DNA of 64,000 nt from Adiantum capillus-veneris (Eukaryota > Streptophyta > Polypodiopsida > Polypodiales > Pteridaceae): NCBI GenBank assembly GCA_014529385.2, contig CM043955.1, forward strand, positions 135,542,108 to 135,606,107, written 5' to 3'. Positions 29,081 to 38,634 of the stretch are shown here, piece by piece (positions within the stretch are counted from its first letter, which is position 1; every line of letters starts with the position of its first letter). Position numbers and translations under genes: made by a program. A model generated the notes under the pieces. That model was not told the origin of the DNA. It ran no database searches and was given only the letters and a program-made list of their open reading frames with translations.

Positions 29081-29359
29081 TGTAGACATGTAGTAGTGTT
29101 AGTGTGTATACGCGCTTCACCAGGGGCACTTTTCTCCCACTGGGTTTTTCCCCCTGGACATCTGGTGTGAAAGGACACCTTATCTCTTAGGGTTTCATAT
29201 AAGCTTTGTAGCTCTGAGTTTGTATACACATTATTATTCCAATACAGAGAGAGAGACTACAGAGATCTCGTACACAAGCTCTGTGTCTTCTCCTTCTCCA
29301 TCTTCTTCCTACTCTGAGTTGCTGTCTTTCTTCTGTTTCCTGTTTCATCATCTTCAACA
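29081..29359 (+). repeat. 3' LTR of copia A
   Basis: 279 bp, followed directly by the CGATC duplication. Confidence 0.96.
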
Positions 29360-29364
29360 CGATC

Positions 29365-30670
29365 GTCCTGCACTTTCTCCTTTCTCTTTTTTTGACATCT
29401 CTGAAAGTGGCTTAACATCCTTGGGAGACCAAGGTCTTGACCTTGTCGTGTTGTCCCTCTCCTTGCGAGTGACTTTCCTCTTTTTTACTCTTACCAGATT
29501 CGTCAGATGATTCTAGATCATTGACACGTTGCTTCTTTGATTCTTCTTGCTACCTCTACTCCATCTCTCGCTTGAGCTCATTGTGAATTCGTTGCCGCAT
29601 GGCGCTGGAAATTTCTCATTTTTCTTCAACTTCCTTCCTCTTTTGTTGCTTGATCCTTTGCAAGGCCTCTGTTTGCCTGTGTATCAGGCAGCGGAGCATT
29701 CTCGACTTCATCGTCTTCTTTCTCGTCATCCGTTTCTGTTTCTTGGGTTTGATGCTAATCTTTCTTTTGTTGGCGAAGCTTTTCCTCAATGCCTAAGCCT
29801 CTTTCATTTTCCTCCTGGCATGAGTGATGGGGATAGCTTTTGCCAAATGTGCAGCCTTTTTCTTTAACCGGGTATATCCCAGGGTGTATGGGCTATCCTA
29901 ATCTTCCTCCAAAGATTGGTACTCAGAAGAAGTATCTCTTGGGTGGGACCCCTCTTCTGGCTACTCCAATCATCTGACTCGGTTTTCTCACTGTCACAAT
30001 CCCTTAGAGGTGCACTTTTCCTTCTCTGTTTGACTCTAGGATTCCACCTTGTAGAAGGTCCTGCCACTGGTCTCACAGCTCTTTTGGACCTGTGGATTAG
30101 ATCTATCTGCGTTTCAATAGGTGGTAGATCGTCGATCATGCCCAGTGCTTGATAGGCTATCCGTGTGAGCATTGGTCCTCCGTTCATGTAAGCTTTACTT
30201 CTTTGACCGCCCTTCAGGTTTGCTTCCACAATGGTGTCAAGAAGATAGTTGCCAAAGTCGCAACTGACCACCCTGCCAAGCCCATTGCCATATGCAACAA
30301 GGGTTCAGTATTTCTAGGCGGCTTCTGCACCTTGAAATGTTGTAATATAAGACGCTATGGCAGTTTCGTTTCTGAGTAGATCAGGTCTTGATATGTCAGC
30401 TTGTGGCCTCGTTGCTTCAAAAAGGCTTTATCATTGTCTATTGCCTTCGTTTTTTGCAATAGATTGTGCGTCCCCTGCGCGGCAGGTGGAGGGCTTCATT
30501 GATGATTTCAGTTGTAATTTTAACCTTAACAACTGCCCCATCCTTGTCTATTAGAGTTTCTTCCCCATTGTGTTGAATTGAACTTATGAGCTCGTGAGCT
30601 CGTCTAAAAATATGTTCCCCAAGGCGGTAGTCGTAAGAAGTTGTCGAGCTGTAGGCACTTGACCCCTGCT
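29365..30670 (-). pseudogene. Decayed reading frame G, N-terminal third
   Basis: Reading leftward from about 30670, the minus strand gives GEHIFRRAHELISSIQHNGE and VVKVKITTEIINEALHLP. It continues with AFLKQRGHKLTYQDLIYSE and GNYLLDTIVEANLKGGQRS, KAYMNGGPMLTRIAYQALG. A Lys/Arg-rich stretch full of stops runs up to copia A. Several frameshifts are present. The 'VRG..I..EIIN..L.LP'-like pattern recalls the N-terminal domain of plant retroelement ORFs annotated as 'putative plant transposon protein'. That is a resemblance, not an identification. A PBS-like TTGGCACCAGAAACC lies just upstream, near 30690. Confidence 0.5.
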
Positions 30671-30749
30671 TGCACTTCTGGTTTCTGGTGCCAAGTTATT
30701 ATAGAACATTGAATAATGGATAACTTTGACATGAATAGCTTTAATGCAA

Positions 30750-31190
30750 AGAGGCTCTACAATATGTACCGCTTAGAGGAGAAATTTACATCCATAAGAG
30801 CTTGTATCTATTTGATTTAGCACCTTGAATTTTTTAATGTCTACCTTGTACAATCTATAATTGCCAGTGAGCTTCTTATATGCATGCAACAATGACTTGA
30901 GGTATCTATAAACACACAAAATGATTAGTCAAGTTATTATAATTACAAATCCACAAAGTACAAATTCCAAAATATGAGCACTCATAGACTTAGTTTTAAA
31001 TGGGTTCCTCGAATTGTATTTAGAGTCCACACTATCGGCTTGTCAAGTTCAATGCATATTAAGCTCCAGTGATTGTTGCTTTCATATGGGAGAAAATTGT
31101 TGTTACTTGTAGCATGGGGCAATGAACAAACCATCTCTCTAAGTGGCCTCGAGGGGTTAATTTCATTCAAAGAAACATAGACAATTGTGG
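30750..31190 (-). pseudogene. Ulp1-like (C48) cysteine protease remnant
   Basis: The minus strand reads MNEINPSRPLREMVCSLPHA and then LPYESNNHWSLICIELDKPI, VWTLNTIRG. The NHWSL..IE segment is the histidine motif of Ulp1/SENP proteases. The following 'LDS' motif reads LNT, so the catalytic Asp appears to be Asn. After a putative intron ending ...TTTATAG (near 30906), LLHAYKKLTGNYRLYKVDIK and QIDTSSYGCKFLL may represent the Gln/Cys region. Domains of this kind were often picked up by plant transposons. With a mutated active-site residue and stops upstream, I call it a remnant. Confidence 0.55.
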
Positions 31191-31702
31191 ATCCAAAATA
31201 TATATCTCAAACTGGCTTTGTTAAGAAAGTTGGCTCTTTATTAAATTGAAAACAATACATGCAAGTTAGGTTTAGGTCTTTAATCCAAAAACATAAGCTA
31301 AGGTATTTAGAGCAAGAGAATGGGACTTACTTTAGGCATATAAAGACAATAGAATCGATTATCTATGCATTTAGATCCTTTAATATATTGATATCCAAAG
31401 AATCCACAACTAATTTCTTGACCCATCTGCTAGTGGTATCTCTGCAAAATAGTCATTGAGGACATGATTCCATTATTCCTTTCAACTATCTCATTAGTGA
31501 TTGCAGCATAGCCAATGCTAGGTATTCCTTCTTCGTGTGTTTTTGGCATCCTCAGCACGGTGGGCTTCCTACCTAGCTTTGGCCCTAGTGTTAACATCAT
31601 GAGTCACTTCTACAATTTGTACTTGCGGTTAAGCTCTTCTTTGAGGTATGGACATAATTTTCTTAAGTTTTTGTCATTTTCATCAACAACCAAGAGTTTG
31701 GC
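31191..31702 (-). other. Coding-like but broken sequence between Ulp1-like and H3-like remnants
   Basis: Minus-strand fragments such as VVDENDKNLRKLCPYLKEEL and KARKEAHRAEDAKNTRRRNT are broken by stops. They may belong to the Ulp1-bearing gene. Function unknown. Confidence 0.35.
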
Positions 31703-32129
31703 TTATCTCCAACCTATTCTCTTGAGTATTTCTGAGTCCTTGTCCATCATAGTCAACCACTGTGCATGCACGACAACAATGTAAATGTCATCAAAATATT
31801 CTAGTACGAAGTCTTAAGCTACCTCCTGAAGGGCCAACAAAGCAACATAATTCCACCTCATTGTGTCCATGCATGCCTCTTCACAAATGGATCTTACCCG
31901 ACTGTGAAATGGGAGCTGGGCGGTACACATGGCTCAATGCATTTTTGAGCTTTTCTTATCTTCTTGAACACCCAAAAGATTCTTTGAAATTTTCTCATTC
32001 TTGGTCTCTTATGAATCTCCATTGGCTTTCCACGTCGCTTTTTCTTTGCTATTGACGTGCCCGCTGCCTTCGCAGCTAAACCGGACCCTTTACCTACCTT
32101 CTGTGGAGTAGCCTTGGTTCTTTCGCCAT
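31703..32129 (-). pseudogene. Centromeric-histone-H3-like pseudogene, intronless
   Basis: The minus strand aligns along the whole length of histone H3. An ATG at 32129 opens a MARTK-like start, broken by a 2-base insertion: the reading is then RTKATPQKVGKGSG. A basic tail and an alpha-N helix (FKKIRKAQKCIEP; H3 has LREIRKYQKSTEL) follow. After a frameshift come VRSICEEACMDTMRW, ALLALQEVA and an in-frame TAA. The end reads DFVLEYFDDIYIVVVHAQ, LTMMDKDSEILKRIG and a stop. VRSI and RW at the alpha-1/alpha-2 region, and RIG rather than RIRGERA at the end, favour CENH3 over canonical H3. Introns are absent although plant CENH3 genes usually have several, so a processed copy is likely. Two frameshifts and a stop make it non-functional. 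Confidence 0.72.
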
Positions 32130-32160
32130 TATCCTACAACAATATCTACAATTAAATAAA

Positions 32161-32162
<2 letters not shown>

Positions 32163-32229
<67 letters not shown>
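32163..32229. repeat. (CT)n microsatellite
   Basis: About 33 CT units just upstream, in the minus-strand sense, of the H3-like pseudogene. Confidence 0.98.
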
Positions 32230-32230
<1 letters not shown>

Positions 32231-32304
32231 ATAGCATTATGTCATGTGGGGGAGGTTTTTGAATGAATAGAGGTCACATGCATGCCACTTAGGGAAGAAC
32301 AAGT

Positions 32305-32424
<120 letters not shown>

Positions 32425-33439
32425 CTTCCTTCTCATAGTTGTACCTTTAAAAAAGAGGGTGGTGGATTTCTCTAGTATTGGTAAGGAGCCAAAGACCAAA
32501 AGTATAGTAAAAGAGCAAGGGAAAAAAGATTGCATAGGACCCCGCAATCATCGACAAAAACTCTTTGACTTTGTACTTTCTTTGGGAGATTTTGATAAAT
32601 TTCACAAGGTTTACTGTATTATTAATGCACTCTTCAGTCATAATGACCATTTAGCTCAGCACAAAGATTTCATGGAGTCTGAAAGAGAGATTTGAGTTGG
32701 AGGTACAAAAGAGGTGGGCCATCACTGATGACACGATTTTTGTCCATTTAAAAGACTGTGCTGGTACAGGATCACAAAGCACCTCATACAAGAAGTACCA
32801 TTGACTACCACTTTCCTCAAGACCCTTTTGGTGTCCCATGCACCAAAGACACTCCAAGATAGTGCAAGAATCCTTTGGCTTTCTTCTATTCCTTAATTGC
32901 ATGTTTATTGGTAATCTTATGAAGAAGCTTGAGGAAGTTATGGAGGAAGAGGATTTTCCAATGGAGGAACAAGAGGACAAGGACAAGGACAAGGACGACA
33001 ATGAAGTGGTTGAGATCAAGGAGAATCTTAATCTCAAAGAAGCAAAGTAAAATGCTGTTAGTCAAAACATCTGAGATCAAGCTACATTTAGATGCCTTTA
33101 ACTTCAATGAGAGCCAAGGAATGTTGATGTTGATCACTGTGCCAGAGTTTAAAATTGGTGATAGAACATACATTTTGCTCCATGATATTCTATCTTAGGG
33201 AAGACTTTGCATTGGCCACTATCTCCAAATTCCAAGAGAGGAGTGGGTTTGTTTCCAAAGACAGTAGTGACATTGAGGTGATGGCTCTAGCAATCCAATG
33301 GAGTGCCTCAAACTATGATTGAAAAGGCAAAAAAGTATAAATAGATACTCCCTCACCATGCCGCCTTCAAAGCAATCCGCATAACCTCAAGCCCTTAAGC
33401 AGTAATCAAGAAACAGAGGGGACCATGGCCACCTTTGCC
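32425..33439 (+). other. Unidentified coding-like fragments
   Basis: Two plus-strand stretches look protein-like but are broken. One is RQKLFDFVLSLGDFDKFHKV (32.55-32.69 kb). The other has a charged tract (EEEDFPMEEQEDKDKDKDD) and, one frame over, LHLDAFNFNESQGMLMLI. No family recognised. They may be parts of a decayed transposon ORF. Confidence 0.35.
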
Positions 33440-33690
33440 TTGAAGACACTTTCACACTTTCTAAGTGGATCAATGTCGTCGTAGAATGCGGACAAAGATG
33501 TACTCGTTGACAATTTTTCTGTGATAGAACTTTTTGGATATTGCCCGAGGCCTCGAGTATATGGGAGGTCATGTGGCCTATTACTACACATTCACATCAA
33601 GAGCTCATTTATTAGGGAAACACAACCCAAATGAACTCTGAGTATGGAAAACACAATGATCCGATACAAGGACGACGTGCTGAAAGATAT
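33440..33690. repeat. Dispersed repeat, partner at 4.67-4.93 kb
   Basis: The right-hand copy of the repeat described at 4670. It lies directly left of the PPR pseudogene. Confidence 0.6.
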
Positions 33691-33779
33691 AGCTTTTTCC
33701 ACTGTAGATACTCAACTTTGCTAACATAGGTATAATGGTATATCCTCCCGCAATTTGTTAGCTTCACATCTTTTATGCA

Positions 33780-35650
33780 GCTAGGTCAAGTTAGTTGCAC
33801 CGTTAGTATATCTTAGTACACATCAAGAGCTTCTTTTGTTGCCTCACGTAGAGAATTTTGATAGCTTACATTTGCCTATTTCATGTGTATTGACAAAAAA
33901 AATTACTAAGGGAAATTAATGCCTGGTCTTAAATATTCATTGCACTATGCCAAAATAGTTAGTCAGGATTACCGAGAGAATTGTAAGCTAGTGAGAGGAG
34001 TCCTCATACATATTATTTTGTTTGTGTTCAAGTGACCTGAGAAAGGGTGCAAAATGCACATCCCCGTTTACTACTCTTTCCGTTTTCGTTTCCGCTCTAC
34101 CAAGCTCAATATTTGTAAGGGATTTATAACTTTTAGTACACACCTAATATTTTACATGCCCGGAGATAATGTGAGTTTTGCGAGGCAAAGACTATGTTCA
34201 TTCACAACAAGTTTTTGACATTTTCCAATGTGAGAAAGGAGCTCTATTTTTCACTTTAGGGTTCAACACCTTGAGCTACTGCTTGGGAGGGTTGGCATTC
34301 CCCTGTCCCCAACCACACCTAGCTCCTTCCTCGCACCAGCTTATGATGTTGTTGTGTGCAATGTAGGAACTACAATGATAATTTGTCTAATTTTTTTTGT
34401 GATTGTTTGAGACCAGGACAGGATCTCCGGTGCCAGCGGCACTCCATTCTGCCAGTGCGCTGGTTTTATCACCCAAGGTCTTACAAGCAGTGAGTATAGA
34501 CACTTACGGTGCAATAACGTCGGCCGAGTTGAAATGTTGTAGGATAGTTTATGCTCTTCTATAAGGTGCTGCTCTCCTTCCGCCACTTTAGCTGCATGAC
34601 TGCACCCCAGCGAGAATGCGCACACCGGTCTTGCGCCCGAAAAGATCAATCATGCAAGTTTGAAGTTGACTATATGCTGCATTGAGCACATGGACAGGCC
34701 TAGGAAGCTCTGGGCTGTTTTTAGATGATGGGGCGAAGATTTTCCTCCATATGTAGTCTCTTGCACTTACAGGAGGGTATGCGTAGCAAGAGCTGCCCAA
34801 AGGAAGCTGTGGACTATTGTCAACGGATGCAATGAGAGAGATGGACTTGTCGGCAAGGAAGCCCTTGCAAGATATATCCTTCTATAAGTCCAGTCCAAAC
34901 AGAGAAACCCTTGATACGGTTAGGCTTAAAATAGCTCATTGCTTCCTAGTCTAGCCTTTGGTTGGGCATATATTGCAATCAAAACATATTCTACACTCAC
35001 TGTGATGTCCAGGAGACAAGGAAGCTCGTCAAGAACTTGAGCTTTCAAAAGTACATCACATTTGGCATACATGTGGGCCAAAGCATTGCAAAGCAAGACA
35101 GCTTTCAAAACAGCCCCTCACTACCAATCTCATCATTTATTTGCTAGCTCAGTTCAGTAGAGACAAGTAGAAACAACACTTCTCTCTCCTCACAAAATAC
35201 AGTAAGCTAGTGCTCACATATCCTGGTTCGCAGGACCTTGAACTTCAACTAGATTTCCTGCCTGGTTTGCCCTTAAAAAACATGGCCAAGAAAATGGTTT
35301 TTTTTAAGCACTGCAGTAATCACATTGTAATTTTCTCTGCCCACATGAACATCTTGCGGAATGCCGCAAAAACCCTTCAAGTTGCAAGCATATTTGACCA
35401 CATCTGGAGAGAAGCTCATACTTCACATCAATTGAAAATGGCCAGAGCTTCCTGGAAACGACCTTATTAGTAGACATATCATGTGACATGCACACAATGC
35501 ATTCCAACAGATCATTCTGCGGACAAAAAGCTCAACAAGAACCTTTCGTGCCTTTGCGAGATACAAATAGACACCATACCATCCAAGGGAGGAATCCTGT
35601 ATGCTTTTGTGGGGTACACCACATTTGGTGTACATTCAACAAAAGCATTC
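33780..35650 (-). pseudogene. Rearranged partial copy of a PPR gene with 3' flank
   Basis: 33780-34200 aligns with 38490-38885, the 3' end and 3' flank of the intact PPR gene. Blocks such as GAGTCCTCATACATATTA and TTTTACATGCC are shared. 34400-34640 continues the match through the E-like region (GCSHAAKVAEGEQHL is readable on the minus strand). The middle of the gene is missing. Other PPR scraps follow at 34.93-35.11 kb (LCNALAHMYAKCDVLLKAQ) and 35.42-35.64 kb (MYTKCGVPHKS; AKARKVLVELFVRRMICWNA). Many stops and frameshifts are present. The scraps differ enough from the nearby gene that they may derive from a related locus. Confidence 0.75.
34204..34400. other. ~195-bp insertion within the PPR pseudogene
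   Basis: Compared with the intact gene near 38880-38885, about 195 bp of unrelated sequence interrupts the copy. No clear terminal repeats were seen. Confidence 0.55.
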
Positions 35651-36319
35651 AAAGAGTACATACTACATGTGTACATAGAAAGAGAGAGAGAGAGAGAAAA
35701 AGAAAGCTTTATTTACGTCTTCTAAAGGCCGAAGTCGGCCTATGAGACAAATCAATGTACATCTAGTGGTAGTCCGGGTGTCCGGAAAAGAAAATACTGA
35801 AAATAAAATGCTGAAATGAAAGCTAATCTAGAACCGGGATGTGCAATGTGGTGGTATGATGGTAATGTGTGGTGGTATGGGTATATATGGCTCTTGCACC
35901 GCAGATACTGACCATATGAATATATGGCTGTGGATGTAGCTCTGTCACAGCAAAAAATGACTACCTCGTGCTGAGTGAAAGTAAAAGTGTGAGGGCATAC
36001 CCGTATCAGAGCTGGTTAGTAGTGTAATGGGTGATGGGTATAAAAAGTGAGAGAGAAATGAAATGAAATGTTATATTAACGTCTTCAAAAGGCCATAATG
36101 ACCTATGAGACCCGAAAGTTACAAAGTGGTGGATCTGATACAAAGTCAGAGTAACAAAATAACCTAACAACAGTACAAAAACAAAGATATATACTATGGG
36201 GTCCTAAGTTGGTTGATGTGAGCCAAGCAACAAACTGAGCAAAAAATGGGCGGCTTGTTGGGATAGCTGAATCACAAGAGATCTATCATCGATCGTTGGC
36301 GAATCTCATCAATTTCCTC

Positions 36320-36322
<3 letters not shown>

Positions 36323-36355
<33 letters not shown>
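36323..36355. repeat. (GA)n microsatellite
   Basis: About 16 GA units. Confidence 0.95.
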
Positions 36356-36357
<2 letters not shown>

Positions 36358-36649
36358 TTGATCAGCCTCCCATAACCACCATCACCACAGACAACCAATA
36401 GGCAATGGATACAATTGACACAGTTGCCCTAAACCTCCCATGTACCCCTACCTATATAGCAGTCCAAGGTGGAGGTAGGGCAAAACAACCCAACACCCTA
36501 CAAACATAATAGGACTGCCCAAAAAATAAATGGGCCAATATGGGCAACGAACATAAAAGCAGGCGGCCAGCCCAAAAGTGGCCGGCCAGAGAGAGATGCA
36601 ACCTGCAGTGGGTGGTCATCCTAGGAGGCACACTAGCCATACAATTATA

Positions 36650-36747
36650 CCCTAGACCACGGTGAGGCAACAAGAGTGTTGAATATTCTAACATCTTGTG
36701 CCCCTAGACCACAGTGAGGCAACAAGAGTGTTAAAATTCTAATATCT
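36650..36747. repeat. Tandem duplication, ~50-bp unit
   Basis: Two adjacent copies of a unit containing CCTAGACCAC, GTGAGGCAACAAGAGTGTT and a TTCTAA.ATCT tail. Confidence 0.8.
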
Positions 36748-37836
36748 CCTCTCAACACCTGATGTTGAACAAACTACCCGAAGCTGAAGATGTGAGGCTG
36801 ACTATGAAGATGTCTACTGCAATGTCTACTGACGGACAATCCTCCAAGAGTGTGATAGCAATCTGAGGAATTCCAACCACCAAGAGATCTCCGTAGTAAG
36901 ATGCAGTGTAAAAATTGTTGTACTCCACCACTGCAACAAAAGGTATTGTCCCAAAAGATAGGTCCCATGGTGAGTGTGAAAACTACTCCCAAGATAGACC
37001 CACCTGCCGCAAAAGGAGTGTCAATAGGAAGAAGCCAAAAAGGATTGGAGGTTATGCAGTCACTTGTCTGAAAAAAAGAGGAAGAGGATGCAACCTTAAA
37101 GTGGCTAGGCTGTTGATCCACAAGAACCCCAAGAAGGTCTGACTCAGCAGTTTGCGCAGCAAGAGTCCTCCATAACAAGGGAATCCAGACTCAGTAGTCT
37201 GTGCTATAGAAGCTATTGTATGTTGCAACACTCACCAATAGACCGCATGGACCACCACCGGATGGTGTCCTATCAGTAGGTGTCGTCCTCCAAGATGAGG
37301 AAGTCTGAGCTCAGAATCATCTGTCATGACGAGAAGAAGCAAGACATAGCAGTCTGTGCCGTGATCATCATCAGAGACGAGGGAAAGACAGATTGCACAT
37401 CCTCCAAGAAGAGCGAAAGCCTGACTAAGCAGTCTACGTTGTAAAGAGCCTCTCCAAAGAGGGGTGGCTAGACTAGTCTATCTAAGCTGTCCTGCTTGTA
37501 TCTCCTGCCTTCAATCCTTTGGTTCCAACCAAAGCACAATCCACTTAAACAATGCCACTTAACTGCAACTCAGTGTGGCTCTCAATCTGCATGAGTTGGG
37601 AGAGAACCTCTCCCAAGGTCTGGGGATAAGTCTGTTGTGAGGTTACCAAGGATAAGTGAAGCCAACTCTTAAGGTAACAACCCAACTGATGAAGAAGTAA
37701 AAGAACAACTGCACTGCCCTAGCAATTCTTTTTGCAGCAAAAAACGGCTTGCCCCCTTAGAGTGCTGAGATTTCAGGTTCTAGGAAATAAGCTAAACGAG
37801 CAAGGCCAAGAAGCTCTTGACAAACAGATGCAGCAC

Positions 37837-38055
37837 GAAGCCACTCTTCCATGCAAACCAGAGTTGTTCACTAAATTTTGGTAGTCATCTAGGTTGGTGA
37901 GGAAAGCCAACTCTGCAGGCCGCTCTGCCATATACATCAGTGTTGTGTACTAAATTTTTGTAGTCATCTAAGTCTGGTGAAAAAGAGCCAACTCACGAGG
38001 CCATTCTTCCATATAAATCAGTGTTGTGTACTAAAGTTCTGTCATCTAGCTCACT
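37837..38055. repeat. Three tandem copies of an ~83-bp unit
   Basis: Each unit contains CTCTTCCAT/CTGCCATA, GTTGTGTACTAAATTTT, AGTCATCTA and GCCAACTC. The third copy is shortened. Confidence 0.8.
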
Positions 38056-38634
38056 GTAGGTGGCTCTAACAGGTATCATATACAAGATGCATGCCGCGCT
38101 GAATCCACTGGCCTTTGCAAAGGATGGAATCCTCTTGGCTGAGCGCATCATCTCCGAGCCCTTGATGGTATGGGCAGCTAGCAGCTTGCAATGGCCATAA
38201 CTGCCTGTTTAAAGCAATTGATATTGGGGGTGCAATAGACTGGGACAGATACGCAGAGCAGGTGGGTGAGCACAGGTGAGATCAAAGATGGGATGCTAAA
38301 CTTTGGAGGGCCCCAGGACACATGCATAGCCACTGTACTCAACTTACTTCCTCCTCACCTTGGGGATGAAGTCACCTCATGCGGTGACCAACCGTGAGGA
38401 TGGTAGACTACCTGCTCTGCTTTGCGTGCCAATCAAATACAGTTTTCACCACTCCACTGAGTGGATGCGTAAGGGAGCAACAGGCCAAGTTAGTTGCATG
38501 GTTGCAATTTCTTTGCACAGCAAGAGCTTCTTTTGCTGCTTGCAGAGAGAATTTGGATATCTTACATCTACCTATTGACATGTACTGAGGGGACTATCTG
38601 ATCTTAAAATTCATCGCACTGTGCTCCAACATAC

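Larger units (their letters stand above)
24174..29359 (+). mobile_element. Ty1/copia retrotransposon A (5,186 bp, nearly complete)
   Basis: It has 279-bp LTRs at both ends that differ at only two positions. A perfect 5-bp target duplication CGATC occupies 24169-24173 and 29360-29364. It also has an initiator-Met primer site, a polypurine tract and one continuous Gag-Pol frame (24852-29033). Domain order is Gag, protease, integrase, RT, RNase H, which is diagnostic of copia. It inserted into the degenerate minus-strand frame G. Near-identical LTRs imply a recent insertion, yet the frame has two stop codons. Confidence 0.96.
35651..38634. other. Intergenic sequence with small repeats, no gene
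   Basis: No convincing ORF. A motif of the form ACGTCTTC.AAAGGCC....CCTATGAGAC occurs near 35715 and 36080. A diverged relative lies near 20380 inside element F, so part of this may be a decayed relative of F. Local tandem repeats are listed separately. 38.49-38.63 kb is the 3' flank of the PPR gene and is duplicated at 33.78 kb. Confidence 0.55.
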
